DNA of 8,099 nt from Clostridiales bacterium UBA6330. Its GTDB lineage: Bacteria > Bacillota > Clostridia > Oscillospirales > CAG-272. Where the stretch lies: contig DJSQ01000057.1 of the NCBI GenBank assembly GCA_002438075.1, positions 350 through 8,448 of the forward strand. The letters are read 5' to 3'. The notes under the pieces were generated by a model. The model searched no databases and was not told the DNA's origin. It saw only the letters and a list, made by a program, of their open reading frames with translations. This document shows, in pieces, positions 1 through 5,934 of this stretch (position 1 is its first letter; the number at the start of each line of letters is the position of its first letter). Made by a program: the position numbers and the translations under genes.

Positions 1-180
1 GCACTCGTGCAAGGGCGAACATCTACAGCCCCCAACGGGTGCCATCTCAAAGCAACCGCCTACGGCGTTCAGTCCCCCCCCGAACGGCTCAGTACCCGTG
101 TAGGGGCGTTCAATCGCTTTGCACATGCCTTTTCAGCTAACATTTGAGAGAAGTTTCCCCAACGCCTCTCTTTTTTCAAA
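1..180. other. Noncoding left edge with short imperfect repeats
   Basis: I see no gene in this stretch. It begins with a small palindrome (GCAC-TC-GTGC, 1-10). It contains two imperfect copies of a GTG(C/T)A(A/G)GGGCG-type word at 7-23 and 98-115, and two copies of GGCGTTCA(G/A)TC at about 64-74 and 105-115. GC-rich repetitive words of this kind are common in intergenic repeats of Clostridia, but I cannot assign it to a named repeat family. Base composition turns AT-rich after about 135, where the promoter region of the first gene begins. Confidence 0.4.
146..176 (+). terminator. Weak candidate terminator
   Basis: GAGAG (146-150) can pair with CTCTC (166-170), followed directly by six T residues (171-176). 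The stem is only 5 bp with a 15-nt loop, so this is a weak plus-strand terminator at best. If real, it would end a transcript entering from the left edge and insulate the operon that starts at 267. Confidence 0.25.
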
Positions 181-187
181 ATTCCTC

Positions 188-216
188 TTGCAAAAATGAA
201 AAAGTCATGGTATACT
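188..216 (+). promoter_or_regulatory. Promoter of the YdjI-G-H-like operon
   Basis: The -35 element is TTGCAA (188-193) and the -10 element is TATACT (211-216), with 17 bp between them. TG at 208-209, one base before the -10, makes it an extended -10 promoter. The predicted start is near 223, giving a leader of about 44 nt before the ATG at 267. It resembles a vegetative sigma-A promoter rather than an ECF-type one. Confidence 0.7.
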
Positions 217-220
217 GTTA

Positions 221-238
221 GTAACGATGAAACGTTAC
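221..238 (+). promoter_or_regulatory. 18-bp palindrome at the transcription start (operator or 5' hairpin)
   Basis: GTAACG (221-226) and CGTTAC (233-238) form a perfect inverted repeat around the 6-nt spacer ATGAAA. It starts 4 bp after the -10 element and spans the predicted transcription start near 223. A dimeric repressor bound here would block the polymerase. Alternatively, in RNA it would form a small hairpin near the 5' end of the mRNA and protect it. The word does not match an operator I know. Confidence 0.45.
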
Positions 239-266
239 CACTTTTATATAAAAGGAGAACAAACAC

Positions 267-1622
267 ATGGGACTGATTAAAGCATTCGGGGGCGCACTGG
301 GCGGCACGCTTGCCGACCAGTGGAAGGAGTATTTCTACTGCGATTCGCTGGCGGACAATGTTCTGGTTGCGAAGGGACAGAAGCGCACCTCGCGCCGCTC
401 CTCCAACACCAAGGGCGAGGACAATATCATTTCGGCAGGCTCGGGCATTGCGGTCAACGAAGGACAGTGCATGGTCATCGTCTGTCAGGGCGAGATTGTG
501 GAATTCTGCGCGGAGCCGGGCGAATTTACTTACGAAAAGACCGCCGAGCCGAGCCTGTTCTCGGGAAATCTCGGCAAATCAATTCTCGGGACCTTTGCAA
601 CCATCGGTCGCCGCTTCAGCTACGGCGGGGACACGGGCAAGGACCAGCGGGTCTACTACTTCAACATCAAGGAAATCCCGGGGAACAAGTACGGCACGGC
701 AAGCCCCGTTCCGTTCCGCGTGGTGGACCGCAACATCGGGCTGGACGTTGACATCTCCATTCGTTGCAACGGCGAATTTTCCTACAAAATCGTGGACCCC
801 CTGCTCTTCTACAAGAACGTCTCGGGCAACGTATCCGACCTTTACACCCGCGACCGCATCGACAGTATGCTCAAAACCGAGCTGTTGACCGCGCTCCAGC
901 CCGCCTTTGCGAAGATTTCCGAGCAGGGCATCCGCTACAGCGCACTCCCGGGACACACGGTTGAGATTGCCGACGCGCTCAACGAGGTGCTTTCCAAGAA
1001 GTGGGGAGAAACGCGCGGCATTAAGGTCTGCTCCTTCGGCATCAACTCGGTCACTGCGTCCAAAGAGGACGAGGACATGATCAAGCAGTACCAGAAGAGC
1101 GCGGTTATGCGCGACCCGGGTATGGCGGCGGCAATCCTGACGGGTGCACAGGCACAGGCAATGCAGGACGCGGCAAAGAATCAGGGTCAGGGCGGCGCGT
1201 TCATGGCGTTTGCGGGCATGAACATGGCGCAGAATCAGGGCGGCATGAACGCAAATCAGCTCTACCAGATGCAGGCACAGCAGCAGGCGCAACAGCAGGC
1301 AGCGGCGGCGGAAGCGGCAAAGCGCGAGCAGGAAAAGAAAGCCGCCGCGCCCGCAGGCTCCTGGACCTGCAAGTGCGGCGCGGTCAACACGGGCAAATTC
1401 TGCGCGGAGTGCGGCGCCCCGAAGCCCGATGACAGCTGGACCTGCACCAAGTGCGGCGCGCAGAACAAGGGCAAATTCTGCTCCGAATGCGGCGCAAAGC
1501 GTCCCGCAGGCGCAAAGGTTTACCGTTGCGACAAGTGCGGCTGGACTCCCGAGGACCCCGCGCATCCGCCGAAGTTCTGCCCCGAGTGCGGCGATATCTT
1601 CGACGACAACGACGCAAAATAA
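267..1622 (+). CDS. SPFH-domain protein with three C-terminal zinc ribbons (YdjI-like)
   Basis: This 451-residue protein has no signal peptide or clear membrane segment. Residues of about 30-270 match the SPFH (band 7) type seen in B. subtilis YdjI and in proteins annotated as virion core protein. A Gln/Ala/Met-rich, probably coiled linker follows (about 285-360). The C-terminus carries three zinc ribbons: C368/C370/C379/C382, C393/C396/C405/C408 and C421/C424/C438/C441. The first knuckle is CxC rather than CxxC. In B. subtilis, YdjI acts with YdjG, YdjH and PspA at the membrane under envelope stress; a similar scaffold role here is inferred. The ATG start is supported by AAGGAG at 252-257, 9 nt upstream. 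It is the first gene of a three-gene operon, 27 nt before the next ATG. At 451 residues it is longer than YdjI, mostly because of the linker and extra ribbons. Confidence 0.85.
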   Translation: MGLIKAFGGALGGTLADQWKEYFYCDSLADNVLVAKGQKRTSRRSSNTKGEDNIISAGSGIAVNEGQCMVIVCQGEIVEFCAEPGEFTYEKTAEPSLFSGNLGKSILGTFATIGRRFSYGGDTGKDQRVYYFNIKEIPGNKYGTASPVPFRVVDRNIGLDVDISIRCNGEFSYKIVDPLLFYKNVSGNVSDLYTRDRIDSMLKTELLTALQPAFAKISEQGIRYSALPGHTVEIADALNEVLSKKWGETRGIKVCSFGINSVTASKEDEDMIKQYQKSAVMRDPGMAAAILTGAQAQAMQDAAKNQGQGGAFMAFAGMNMAQNQGGMNANQLYQMQAQQQAQQQAAAAEAAKREQEKKAAAPAGSWTCKCGAVNTGKFCAECGAPKPDDSWTCTKCGAQNKGKFCSECGAKRPAGAKVYRCDKCGWTPEDPAHPPKFCPECGDIFDDNDAK

Positions 1623-1649
1623 TTCCGCTTGGAGGTTAACGGACAGATT

Positions 1650-2732
1650 ATGGCTGACGAAACCGTACTGGAATACAAATGTCCCTGTTGCGGTGCCGGA
1701 CTGAAGTTTGACGGGGGGACGCAGGAGCTGGTTTGCGAGTACTGCGACAACAAATTCTCCGTTGAACAGCTGGAGCAGCTGGCAGAGGCGGAACGGGACG
1801 AAAAGAACACCTCCGAGCCGGAATGGTCGGATTACGAGGGGACCGAGACCGAGGGCGAGCAGACGGCATTCATCTGCCAATCCTGCGGCGCAGCACTGGT
1901 CGGGGACGATACGATGATGGCAACCGAATGCCCCTATTGCGGCAATCCCGCCATCATCAAGGAGCGCGTCAGCGGCGCGCTCCGCCCCGATTACATCATC
2001 CCCTTCCGTCTGGACCGTCAGGCGGCGAAGGATACGCTCAAAAAATTCTACAAGGGCAAATTGCTCCTGCCCCGCGCCTTCAAGCGCGAGAACTGCATCG
2101 ACAAATTGCAGGGGGTCTATGTCCCCTTCTGGCTCTTTGACTGCAACGCGGACGGAACCGTGCACTTCAACGCCACGCGCGTTTCCACATGGCGGAGCGG
2201 CGATTACCGCTACACCAAAACCAGTCATTTTCTGGTCATCCGCGGCGGGCATATGGCGTTTGAAAAAATCCCCGTGGACGCGTCCGAAAAGATGGACGAC
2301 AGCTACATGGATTCGCTTGAGCCGTTCGACTACCGCGACCTGACCGAATTCGGAACGGCTTACCTTTCTGGCTTCCTTGCCGACCGCTTCGACGTTTCGG
2401 CAAAGGCTTCGGCTCCGCGCGCCTCGCGCCGCGTCAAGCAGAGCCTTGAGGACAGCCTGCGCTCCACGGTCCACGGCTACGCAAGCGTGACGACCCGAAG
2501 CACCGACATTCACACCTCGGACAGCCAAGTCAAATACGCCATGCTCCCCGTCTACATTCTGAATACCAAGTACAAGGGCAAGCCGTACTTCTTCGCAATG
2601 AACGGGCAGACGGGCAAGTTTGTCGGCAAGCTCCCGATTTCGTGGGGACGCTTCTTCGCATGGGCAGGCGGCATCGCTGCGGCGGCGGTCGCGCTCGGGC
2701 AACTCTTTCTGTTGGCGGGAGGGATGTTCTGA
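1650..2732 (+). CDS. TFIIB-type zinc-ribbon membrane protein (YdjG-like)
   Basis: The ATG at 1650 gives a 360-residue protein. GGAGG at 1631-1635 lies 14 nt upstream, which is somewhat long. An in-frame TTG at 1629 overlaps that ribosome site and is unlikely to be the start. Two zinc ribbons stand at the N-terminus: C11/C14 with C29/C32 (an extra C13 sits in the first knuckle), and C76/C79 with C94/C97. An acidic linker (about 45-72) separates them. The middle holds a conserved-looking globular part with the NGQTGKFVGKLP segment (318-329), typical of this family. A hydrophobic segment (about 335-357) at the very end is a probable membrane anchor. Such proteins are often mislabelled PriA-like helicase, but no helicase motif is present. 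B. subtilis YdjG is the membrane partner that recruits PspA, and the same role is inferred here. The stop overlaps the next start (TGATG). Confidence 0.85.
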   Translation: MADETVLEYKCPCCGAGLKFDGGTQELVCEYCDNKFSVEQLEQLAEAERDEKNTSEPEWSDYEGTETEGEQTAFICQSCGAALVGDDTMMATECPYCGNPAIIKERVSGALRPDYIIPFRLDRQAAKDTLKKFYKGKLLLPRAFKRENCIDKLQGVYVPFWLFDCNADGTVHFNATRVSTWRSGDYRYTKTSHFLVIRGGHMAFEKIPVDASEKMDDSYMDSLEPFDYRDLTEFGTAYLSGFLADRFDVSAKASAPRASRRVKQSLEDSLRSTVHGYASVTTRSTDIHTSDSQVKYAMLPVYILNTKYKGKPYFFAMNGQTGKFVGKLPISWGRFFAWAGGIAAAAVALGQLFLLAGGMF

Positions 2733-3502
2733 TGAGACGATTCGGCAAACAGATTTTTGCGGCGGCAGTTCTTCTGCTCCTGCTTACCGTCATGGCGCTC
2801 CCCTGCTTTGCGGCGGGAACGGCTTATGCGGAGGCATTTATCGACAACGCGGGCGGCGTGCTGAAGGAGAGCGAGGTCAATGACCTGCAAACGGCGGCAC
2901 GGACTGCGGCAAAGCAGGTCGGCGCGAATGTGGGAATCATTTTCACAAAGAGCGGCTTGGATGAGGACGATCTGGATGACCGCGCGGACCGTCTTTATGA
3001 CGCGAACTGCGATCAGCGGAGCGACGCAGTAATCCTCGCGGTGGATGTTTCGGAGCGCGTCTATCGCATCCGCTGGATTGGGCGCATGAACGACGACTTG
3101 ACCCGCTCCGCCAAGAATCGGATTGAGAGCCTGACGGTTGAACGGCTTTCCGATAACAACTGGTCGGGTGCGGCGACCGCATTCGTTGCCGCGGTCGGCT
3201 CGCTGACAACCGAGGATTTCAGCGCCAAGAGCGGGAACCTGCTGATTGGTGAATTCATCGTTGTCATCGTGGCGCTTGTCATCGGCTTTGCGGTTGCGGG
3301 TGTTTTTGCCTACCGCATGAACAACGCGCGGCGCGGCAGAAACGCGGCGAACTACGTCAAGGACAACAGCTTTGCGCTGAAGAAAAGCGCGGACCTCTAC
3401 CTCTTCAGCACCGTGACCAAAACGCGGGTGCAAAGCGACTCCTCGGGCGGCGGACGCAGCAGCGGCGGCTCCTCGCGGAGCAGTAGCGGCGGACGGTTCT
3501 GA
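2732..3502 (+). CDS. TPM-domain protein with signal peptide and membrane anchor (YdjH-like)
   Basis: The start ATG overlaps the previous stop by one base, and GGGAGGG at 2717-2723 gives an 8-nt spacing, so translation is probably coupled. The 256-residue product has a signal peptide (basic MRRFGK, then a hydrophobic core, with likely cleavage after CFA at 27). A TPM domain follows (about 35-160; FIDNAGGVL at 37-44 is the typical opening and SDAVILAVD at 97-105 the central strand). A transmembrane segment covers about 170-195. The tail is cytoplasmic, with a Ser/Gly-rich end (236-256). This matches the layout of B. subtilis YdjH and of TPM (formerly DUF477) proteins generally. A TPM-type acid phosphatase activity is known for plant TLP18.3, but enzymatic function here is unproven. 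The TPM domain should face outside, with the tail on the same side as the zinc-ribbon partners. Confidence 0.85.
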   Translation: MRRFGKQIFAAAVLLLLLTVMALPCFAAGTAYAEAFIDNAGGVLKESEVNDLQTAARTAAKQVGANVGIIFTKSGLDEDDLDDRADRLYDANCDQRSDAVILAVDVSERVYRIRWIGRMNDDLTRSAKNRIESLTVERLSDNNWSGAATAFVAAVGSLTTEDFSAKSGNLLIGEFIVVIVALVIGFAVAGVFAYRMNNARRGRNAANYVKDNSFALKKSADLYLFSTVTKTRVQSDSSGGGRSSGGSSRSSSGGRF

Positions 3503-3520
3503 CTACATAACCCAAAGTAC

Positions 3521-3559
3521 AAAAAGAACACCCATCGGAAAATCCGATGGGTGCTTTTT
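3521..3559. terminator. Bidirectional intrinsic terminator between ydjH-like gene and rpsU
   Basis: An 11-bp perfect stem (CACCCATCGGA 3529-3539, TCCGATGGGTG 3543-3553) closes an AAA loop. On the plus strand it is followed by TTTTT (3555-3559). On the minus strand it is followed after a few bases by the U run encoded by AAAAA at 3521-3525. It therefore ends both the plus-strand operon and the convergent rpsU transcript. Confidence 0.92.
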
Positions 3560-3568
3560 GCAGGTACA

Positions 3569-3745
3569 TTATTTGTACTTGCGCTTTCTGGCTGCTTCAG
3601 ACTTCTTCTTGCGCTTCACGCTGGGCTTCTCGTAATGCTCTCTCTTGCGAAGCTCGGTGAGGACGCCGGAACGAGCGGTTGCACGCTTAAAGCGACGAAG
3701 AGCGCTGTCAAGAGACTCGCCTTCCTTGACTCTGATTTCTGCCAT
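3569..3745 (-). CDS. rpsU: 30S ribosomal protein S21
   Basis: The protein has 58 residues, the usual length in Firmicutes, and opens with MAEIRVKEGESLDSALRRFKR, the S21 signature. The C-terminal half is Lys/Arg-rich (KRKKKSEAARKRKYK). S21 binds the 30S platform near the 3' end of 16S rRNA and helps initiation. The start is the ATG at 3745, preceded by GGAGGGAGGG (about 3751-3760). A TTG further upstream at 3787 is in frame but lacks a ribosome site, and the S21 family starts at MAEI. In many Firmicutes rpsU is followed by yqeY, but here it is alone, convergent with the YdjI-G-H-like operon, and ends at the shared terminator. Confidence 0.96.
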   Translation of the reverse strand: MAEIRVKEGESLDSALRRFKRATARSGVLTELRKREHYEKPSVKRKKKSEAARKRKYK

Positions 3746-3759
3746 GTTTATCCCTCCCT

Positions 3760-3794
3760 CCGCCGGTGAACCGGTATCCTGTTGCAAACGGCGG
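3760..3794 (-). promoter_or_regulatory. Possible hairpin next to the rpsU ribosome site
   Basis: In the 71-nt rpsU leader, CCGCCG (minus strand of 3789-3794) can pair with CGGCGG (minus strand of 3760-3765), which abuts the GGAGGGAGGG ribosome site. A smaller CCGG-UUCA-CCGG hairpin (3763-3774) competes with it. Alternate folding could tune translation, for example in response to free S21, but this is conjecture from base pairing alone. Confidence 0.25.
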
Positions 3795-3822
3795 TTGCCG
3801 AATGCAAGAATTACCTTTTACT

Positions 3823-3851
3823 ATTATACACGATTTTGCGCCCGCTGTCAA
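3823..3851 (-). promoter_or_regulatory. Consensus promoter of rpsU
   Basis: Read on the minus strand, TTGACA (3846-3851) is followed after exactly 17 bp by TATAAT (3823-3828). Both hexamers are perfect. The predicted start is near 3816, giving a leader of about 71 nt. A strong constitutive promoter fits a ribosomal protein gene. Confidence 0.93.
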
Positions 3852-3871
3852 GTCTTTTTTTATTTTTTTCG

Positions 3872-3907
3872 GATTTTTTCGCAAAAAATCGGTTACTTTG
3901 CAAGCCG
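3872..3907 (-). terminator. Weak terminator region after the acetyltransferase gene
   Basis: On the minus strand the end of the acetyltransferase gene can form CGG(c)UU / AACCG (3902-3907 with 3890-3894), followed by A and six U residues (3883-3888). This stem overlaps the stop codon and is short and bulged. Immediately beyond it lies a perfect 8-bp AT-rich hairpin (GATTTTTT 3872-3879 with AAAAAATC 3883-3890) that shares the U run, so the two structures exclude each other. Some read-through into rpsU is possible. Confidence 0.35.
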
Positions 3908-4384
3908 TTTCTGATAGAACACCACGTCCAGCCACCGTCCCTGCTTGAAGCCGACCTTCTCGGGTCTGCCCACCTGCACGAATCCGTGCTTTTCGTGGAA
4001 CGCCATGCTGACGCGATTCTCGCCCGTCACGATGGAAATCAGGTTGACAATTCCCATTTCCGCCGCCCGCCGCTCCAGCTCGGCAAGCAACGCCCCGCCG
4101 ATTCCCTTTCCCGTTGCCGCTTGGTCGAGGTAGACCGAGAGGTCCGCCGTAAAGCGGTACGCGGAGCGCTCGCTGTAGGCGTCAAGATACGCATACCCGA
4201 GAATCCTGTCCCCCTCGCAGGCGACCAGATAGGGGTATCGTTCGGTAATCCGCGCCACGCGCGCCCGCCAGTCCGCCTCGGTCAGCGGGGTCTCCTCAAA
4301 CGTGACCGTTGTGTCTGTGATGTACCGATTATAGATTGCAAGGCAGGCGGAAAGGTCCGCCTGTCGGATTGTCCGAATCTCCAT
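3893..4384 (-). CDS. GNAT N-acetyltransferase, phosphinothricin/methionine-sulfone type (YwnH/Pat-like)
   Basis: The 163-residue protein has the length and motif pattern of the Pat/Bar and B. subtilis YwnH branch of GNAT enzymes. Visible features are YNRYITDTTVTFEE near the N-terminus (18-31), GYAYLDAYSERSAYRFTADLSVY (63-85, split by Pat-specific Arg/Tyr residues), the acetyl-CoA loop QAATGKGIGG (88-97), SMAFHEKHGF and VGFKQGRWLDVV at the end. Family members acetylate the amino group of phosphinothricin, methionine sulfone or sulfoximine and related amino acids; the natural substrate here is not known. The ATG at 4384 is chosen because GGAG at 4391-4394 precedes it by 6 nt and homology starts there; an open frame extends further upstream but only through the neighbouring gene. 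It lies 17 nt downstream of the CNNM gene, so it is probably its operon partner. Confidence 0.92.
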   Translation of the reverse strand: MEIRTIRQADLSACLAIYNRYITDTTVTFEETPLTEADWRARVARITERYPYLVACEGDRILGYAYLDAYSERSAYRFTADLSVYLDQAATGKGIGGALLAELERRAAEMGIVNLISIVTGENRVSMAFHEKHGFVQVGRPEKVGFKQGRWLDVVFYQKRLAK

Positions 4385-4401
4385 CCTTCGCTCCGTTTCT
4401 C

Positions 4402-5757
4402 TCAATCCGTTTTTGTCTCCGTCCCCGCTTCGGCGGGTATCTGCGGCTCGTTTTTCACGGTCACCTCCGCCTCGCGCGTCATCAGATCGTCCCCCGCCGT
4501 CACGCGGACGGTCAGATTCCGATACTGCGCGCTCTCCCCGACCTGCGGGATATGCCCGCACAGCTCACTCAGCCAACCGTTGACGGTCGAGGACTCGAAT
4601 TCGTCATCCTTTCCGAGCGAGAAAAATTCAAAAAGATCGTCCAGCGGAAGCGAGGTGCGGACCGTGTACCGATTCTCTCCCGTTTTGCGGATGCTGTCAT
4701 CCTCAACCGCCACGTCCTGTTCGTCCCAAATTTCGCCGACCAGCTCCTCCAGCACGTCCTCCATCGTCACGATACCGAGTGTCATGCCGAATTCGTTGAC
4801 CACCACCGCCATGTGGTTATGCTCCCGTTGCATTTCACGGAAGAGCGCATCCGACGGCATGGTTTCGGGCACGAACTGCGGCTCGTGGAGGATGCTCCGC
4901 AGGTCGAAGCCCTCCTCATCGCGGCGGAGCAGGTATTCGCTTGCGTGCAGAATGCCCACCACGCGGTCCAAATCCTCCTCGTAGACCGGAATGCGGGAAT
5001 ACCCCTCCCGCGCAATCAGCTCGGTCAGGCTTTTTCGGTCCGTGTCAATCGGGACCGCAACAACCGCGCCGCGCGGGGTCATGATGTCCACTGCGGCTTG
5101 ATGCTCCAGCCGAAACACATTCTTGATGTATCGGATGTCGTCACTGCGGATGGTCCCGCCGTCACCGCCCGCGTCCAGCATCATCACAATATCCTCCTCC
5201 GAAACTGCCTCCTCCTTTTCCTTCGGGTCGATTCCCAAGAGGCGCAGAACGCCGTTTGTGGACACCGTAAGCAACCAGATAACCGGCTTCAGGATTTTGG
5301 ACAGCACGGTAATCACGCCGCACACCGCCCCCGCCAGCTTCTCCTTATGGCGCATGGCAACCCGCTTGGGGACCAGCTCGCCGAGAATCAGTGTGAAGTA
5401 GGACAGAATCAACGTAATCAGAATGACCGACACCGTGCGGATTGCGCCCTCGTGCTCGGCGGACGCACCGAACAGGCGGACCAGCCCTCCCGTCAGCTTT
5501 TCGGCGAAGTTATCCGCCGCAAACGCCGAGCCGAGAAAGCCCGCCAGCGTGATGCCGATTTGGATGGTGGACAGGAACTGCGTGGGCTCCTGTATGATTT
5601 TCAATAGCTTTTTGGCGCGTTTTTCCCCGCCCTCCGCCTGTGCCCGAACCTTTTTCTCGTTCAGGGAAATGACCGCAATTTCGGTTGCGGCAAAAAAGGC
5701 GTTCAGCAGGATCAGCACCAGCTGCAACAGCAATTGTTTGATAATATCAGACATCAT
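4402..5757 (-). CDS. CNNM/CBS-domain hemolysin-C-like membrane protein (probable divalent-cation transport)
   Basis: This 451-residue protein has the full layout of the CorC/HlyC/YfjD family. An N-terminal CNNM (DUF21) membrane domain (1 to about 190) has hydrophobic segments near 4-25, 60-80, 107-128 and 140-172. It opens with NAFFAATEIAVISL (19-32) and contains the LGELVPK motif (125-131). A CBS pair follows (about 222-345, with DIMTPRG, YSRIPVY, VVVNEFG, GIVTMEDVLEELVGEI), then a CorC_HlyC domain (about 355-435). Relatives move or sense Mg2+ or other divalent ions; the hemolysin label is historical and does not imply toxicity here. Two adjacent ATGs exist (5757 and 5754); AAGGAG lies 5 and 8 nt upstream of them, so either may be used. 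It is first in a two-gene unit with the acetyltransferase and follows a long structured leader. Confidence 0.93.
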   Translation of the reverse strand: MMSDIIKQLLLQLVLILLNAFFAATEIAVISLNEKKVRAQAEGGEKRAKKLLKIIQEPTQFLSTIQIGITLAGFLGSAFAADNFAEKLTGGLVRLFGASAEHEGAIRTVSVILITLILSYFTLILGELVPKRVAMRHKEKLAGAVCGVITVLSKILKPVIWLLTVSTNGVLRLLGIDPKEKEEAVSEEDIVMMLDAGGDGGTIRSDDIRYIKNVFRLEHQAAVDIMTPRGAVVAVPIDTDRKSLTELIAREGYSRIPVYEEDLDRVVGILHASEYLLRRDEEGFDLRSILHEPQFVPETMPSDALFREMQREHNHMAVVVNEFGMTLGIVTMEDVLEELVGEIWDEQDVAVEDDSIRKTGENRYTVRTSLPLDDLFEFFSLGKDDEFESSTVNGWLSELCGHIPQVGESAQYRNLTVRVTAGDDLMTREAEVTVKNEPQIPAEAGTETKTD

Positions 5758-5808
5758 TTTTTCTCCTTATATTCCGTAAAAATCAAATGAGGTGCATTTG
5801 CCCTGCCG

Positions 5809-5910
5809 CTAACACAGCATGACATACGGAATATCCCCACGCGGGGACGGAGAACCGATGGGTAAAATAAAAATTCCCGTTTCGGGACTACATCGGGGTA
5901 TACTGTCCAA
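5809..5910 (-). other. Possible 33-codon leader peptide frame
   Basis: A TTG at 5910 lies 11 nt after AAAGGAG (minus strand of 5922-5928) and opens a 33-codon frame beginning MDSIPRCSPETG and ending at a TAG (5809-5811). That stop falls in the loop of the UGCUG/CGGCA hairpin of the leader. The start codon is weak and the ribosome site would sit at the extreme 5' end of the transcript. The open frame may be incidental to a conserved RNA: a second overlapping frame is also open through most of the leader. Confidence 0.15.
5863..5887 (-). terminator. Short-stem terminator-like hairpin inside the leader
   Basis: On the minus strand UCCCG-AAA-CGGGA (5883-5887 with 5875-5879) is followed by AAUUUUUAUUUU. 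The stem is 5 bp of mostly G-C pairs with a tight loop and a good U-rich tail. It lies only about 40-65 nt after the predicted start, so it could work as an attenuator ahead of the CNNM gene. The same tail would lie inside the CCGAUG/CAUCGG helix. Confidence 0.35.
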
Positions 5911-5934
5911 AGCGTCACCAACTCCTTTCACCAT

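Larger units (their letters stand above)
5761..5928 (-). promoter_or_regulatory. Structured 5' leader RNA of the CNNM gene (riboswitch-like, class unknown)
   Basis: Between the predicted start near 5928 and the ATG at 5757 the RNA can form, in order: an outer helix CCGAUG/CAUCGG around a UCCCG-AAA-CGGGA hairpin with a U-rich tail; a UCCCC-GCGU-GGGGA hairpin; then a three-way junction. The junction is closed by AUAUUCCGUA (5825-5834) with UACGGAAUAU (5769-5778), 10 perfect pairs. Inside are two hairpins, UGCUG-uguuag-CGGCA and CAAAUG-caccu-CAUUUG (5784-5800). The closing helix stops at the first base of the AAGGAG ribosome site. UUCUCC (minus strand of 5849-5854) could instead pair with GGAGAA of that site (5761-5766). 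This offers a simple on/off fold. It does not resemble the M-box, yybP-ykoY, fluoride or NiCo classes as I know them. The ligand, if any, is unknown. Confidence 0.55.

Noticed and set aside
228..253. TGAAAC at 228-233 as the -35 box of a sigma-W-type promoter, as controls pspA-ydjGHI in B. subtilis
   Set aside because: No CGTA-like -10 element lies at the needed distance of about 15-17 bp (the bases near 248-253 are A/T only), while a good vegetative promoter lies just upstream.
1629..1649. TTG at 1629 as the start of the second gene
   Set aside because: The TTG overlaps the GGAGG ribosome site itself, and the ATG at 1650 gives the expected start just before the first zinc ribbon.
579..2702. 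Very long antisense open frame (707 codons) on the minus strand across the first two genes of the plus-strand operon
   Set aside because: It lies opposite two genes with clear family motifs, its translation is low-complexity and resembles no family, and GC-rich third codon positions in the real genes remove antisense stops.
2642..2731. Upstream ATG at 2642 for the TPM protein
   Set aside because: It would place 30 charged residues before an otherwise perfect signal peptide. The ATG at 2732 has a strong ribosome site and overlaps the previous stop.
4385..4561. N-terminal extension of the acetyltransferase up to 4561
   Set aside because: It would overlap the end of the CNNM gene by about 160 bases, the added sequence is Arg/Gly/Asp-rich noise, and the family begins at the ATG at 4384, which has its own ribosome site.
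4336..5607. Long plus-strand open frame opposite the CNNM gene
   Set aside because: The CNNM protein has complete domains and a ribosome site on the minus strand; the plus-strand translation is His/Arg/Gln-rich noise. The frame at 3782-4984 is rejected for the same reason.
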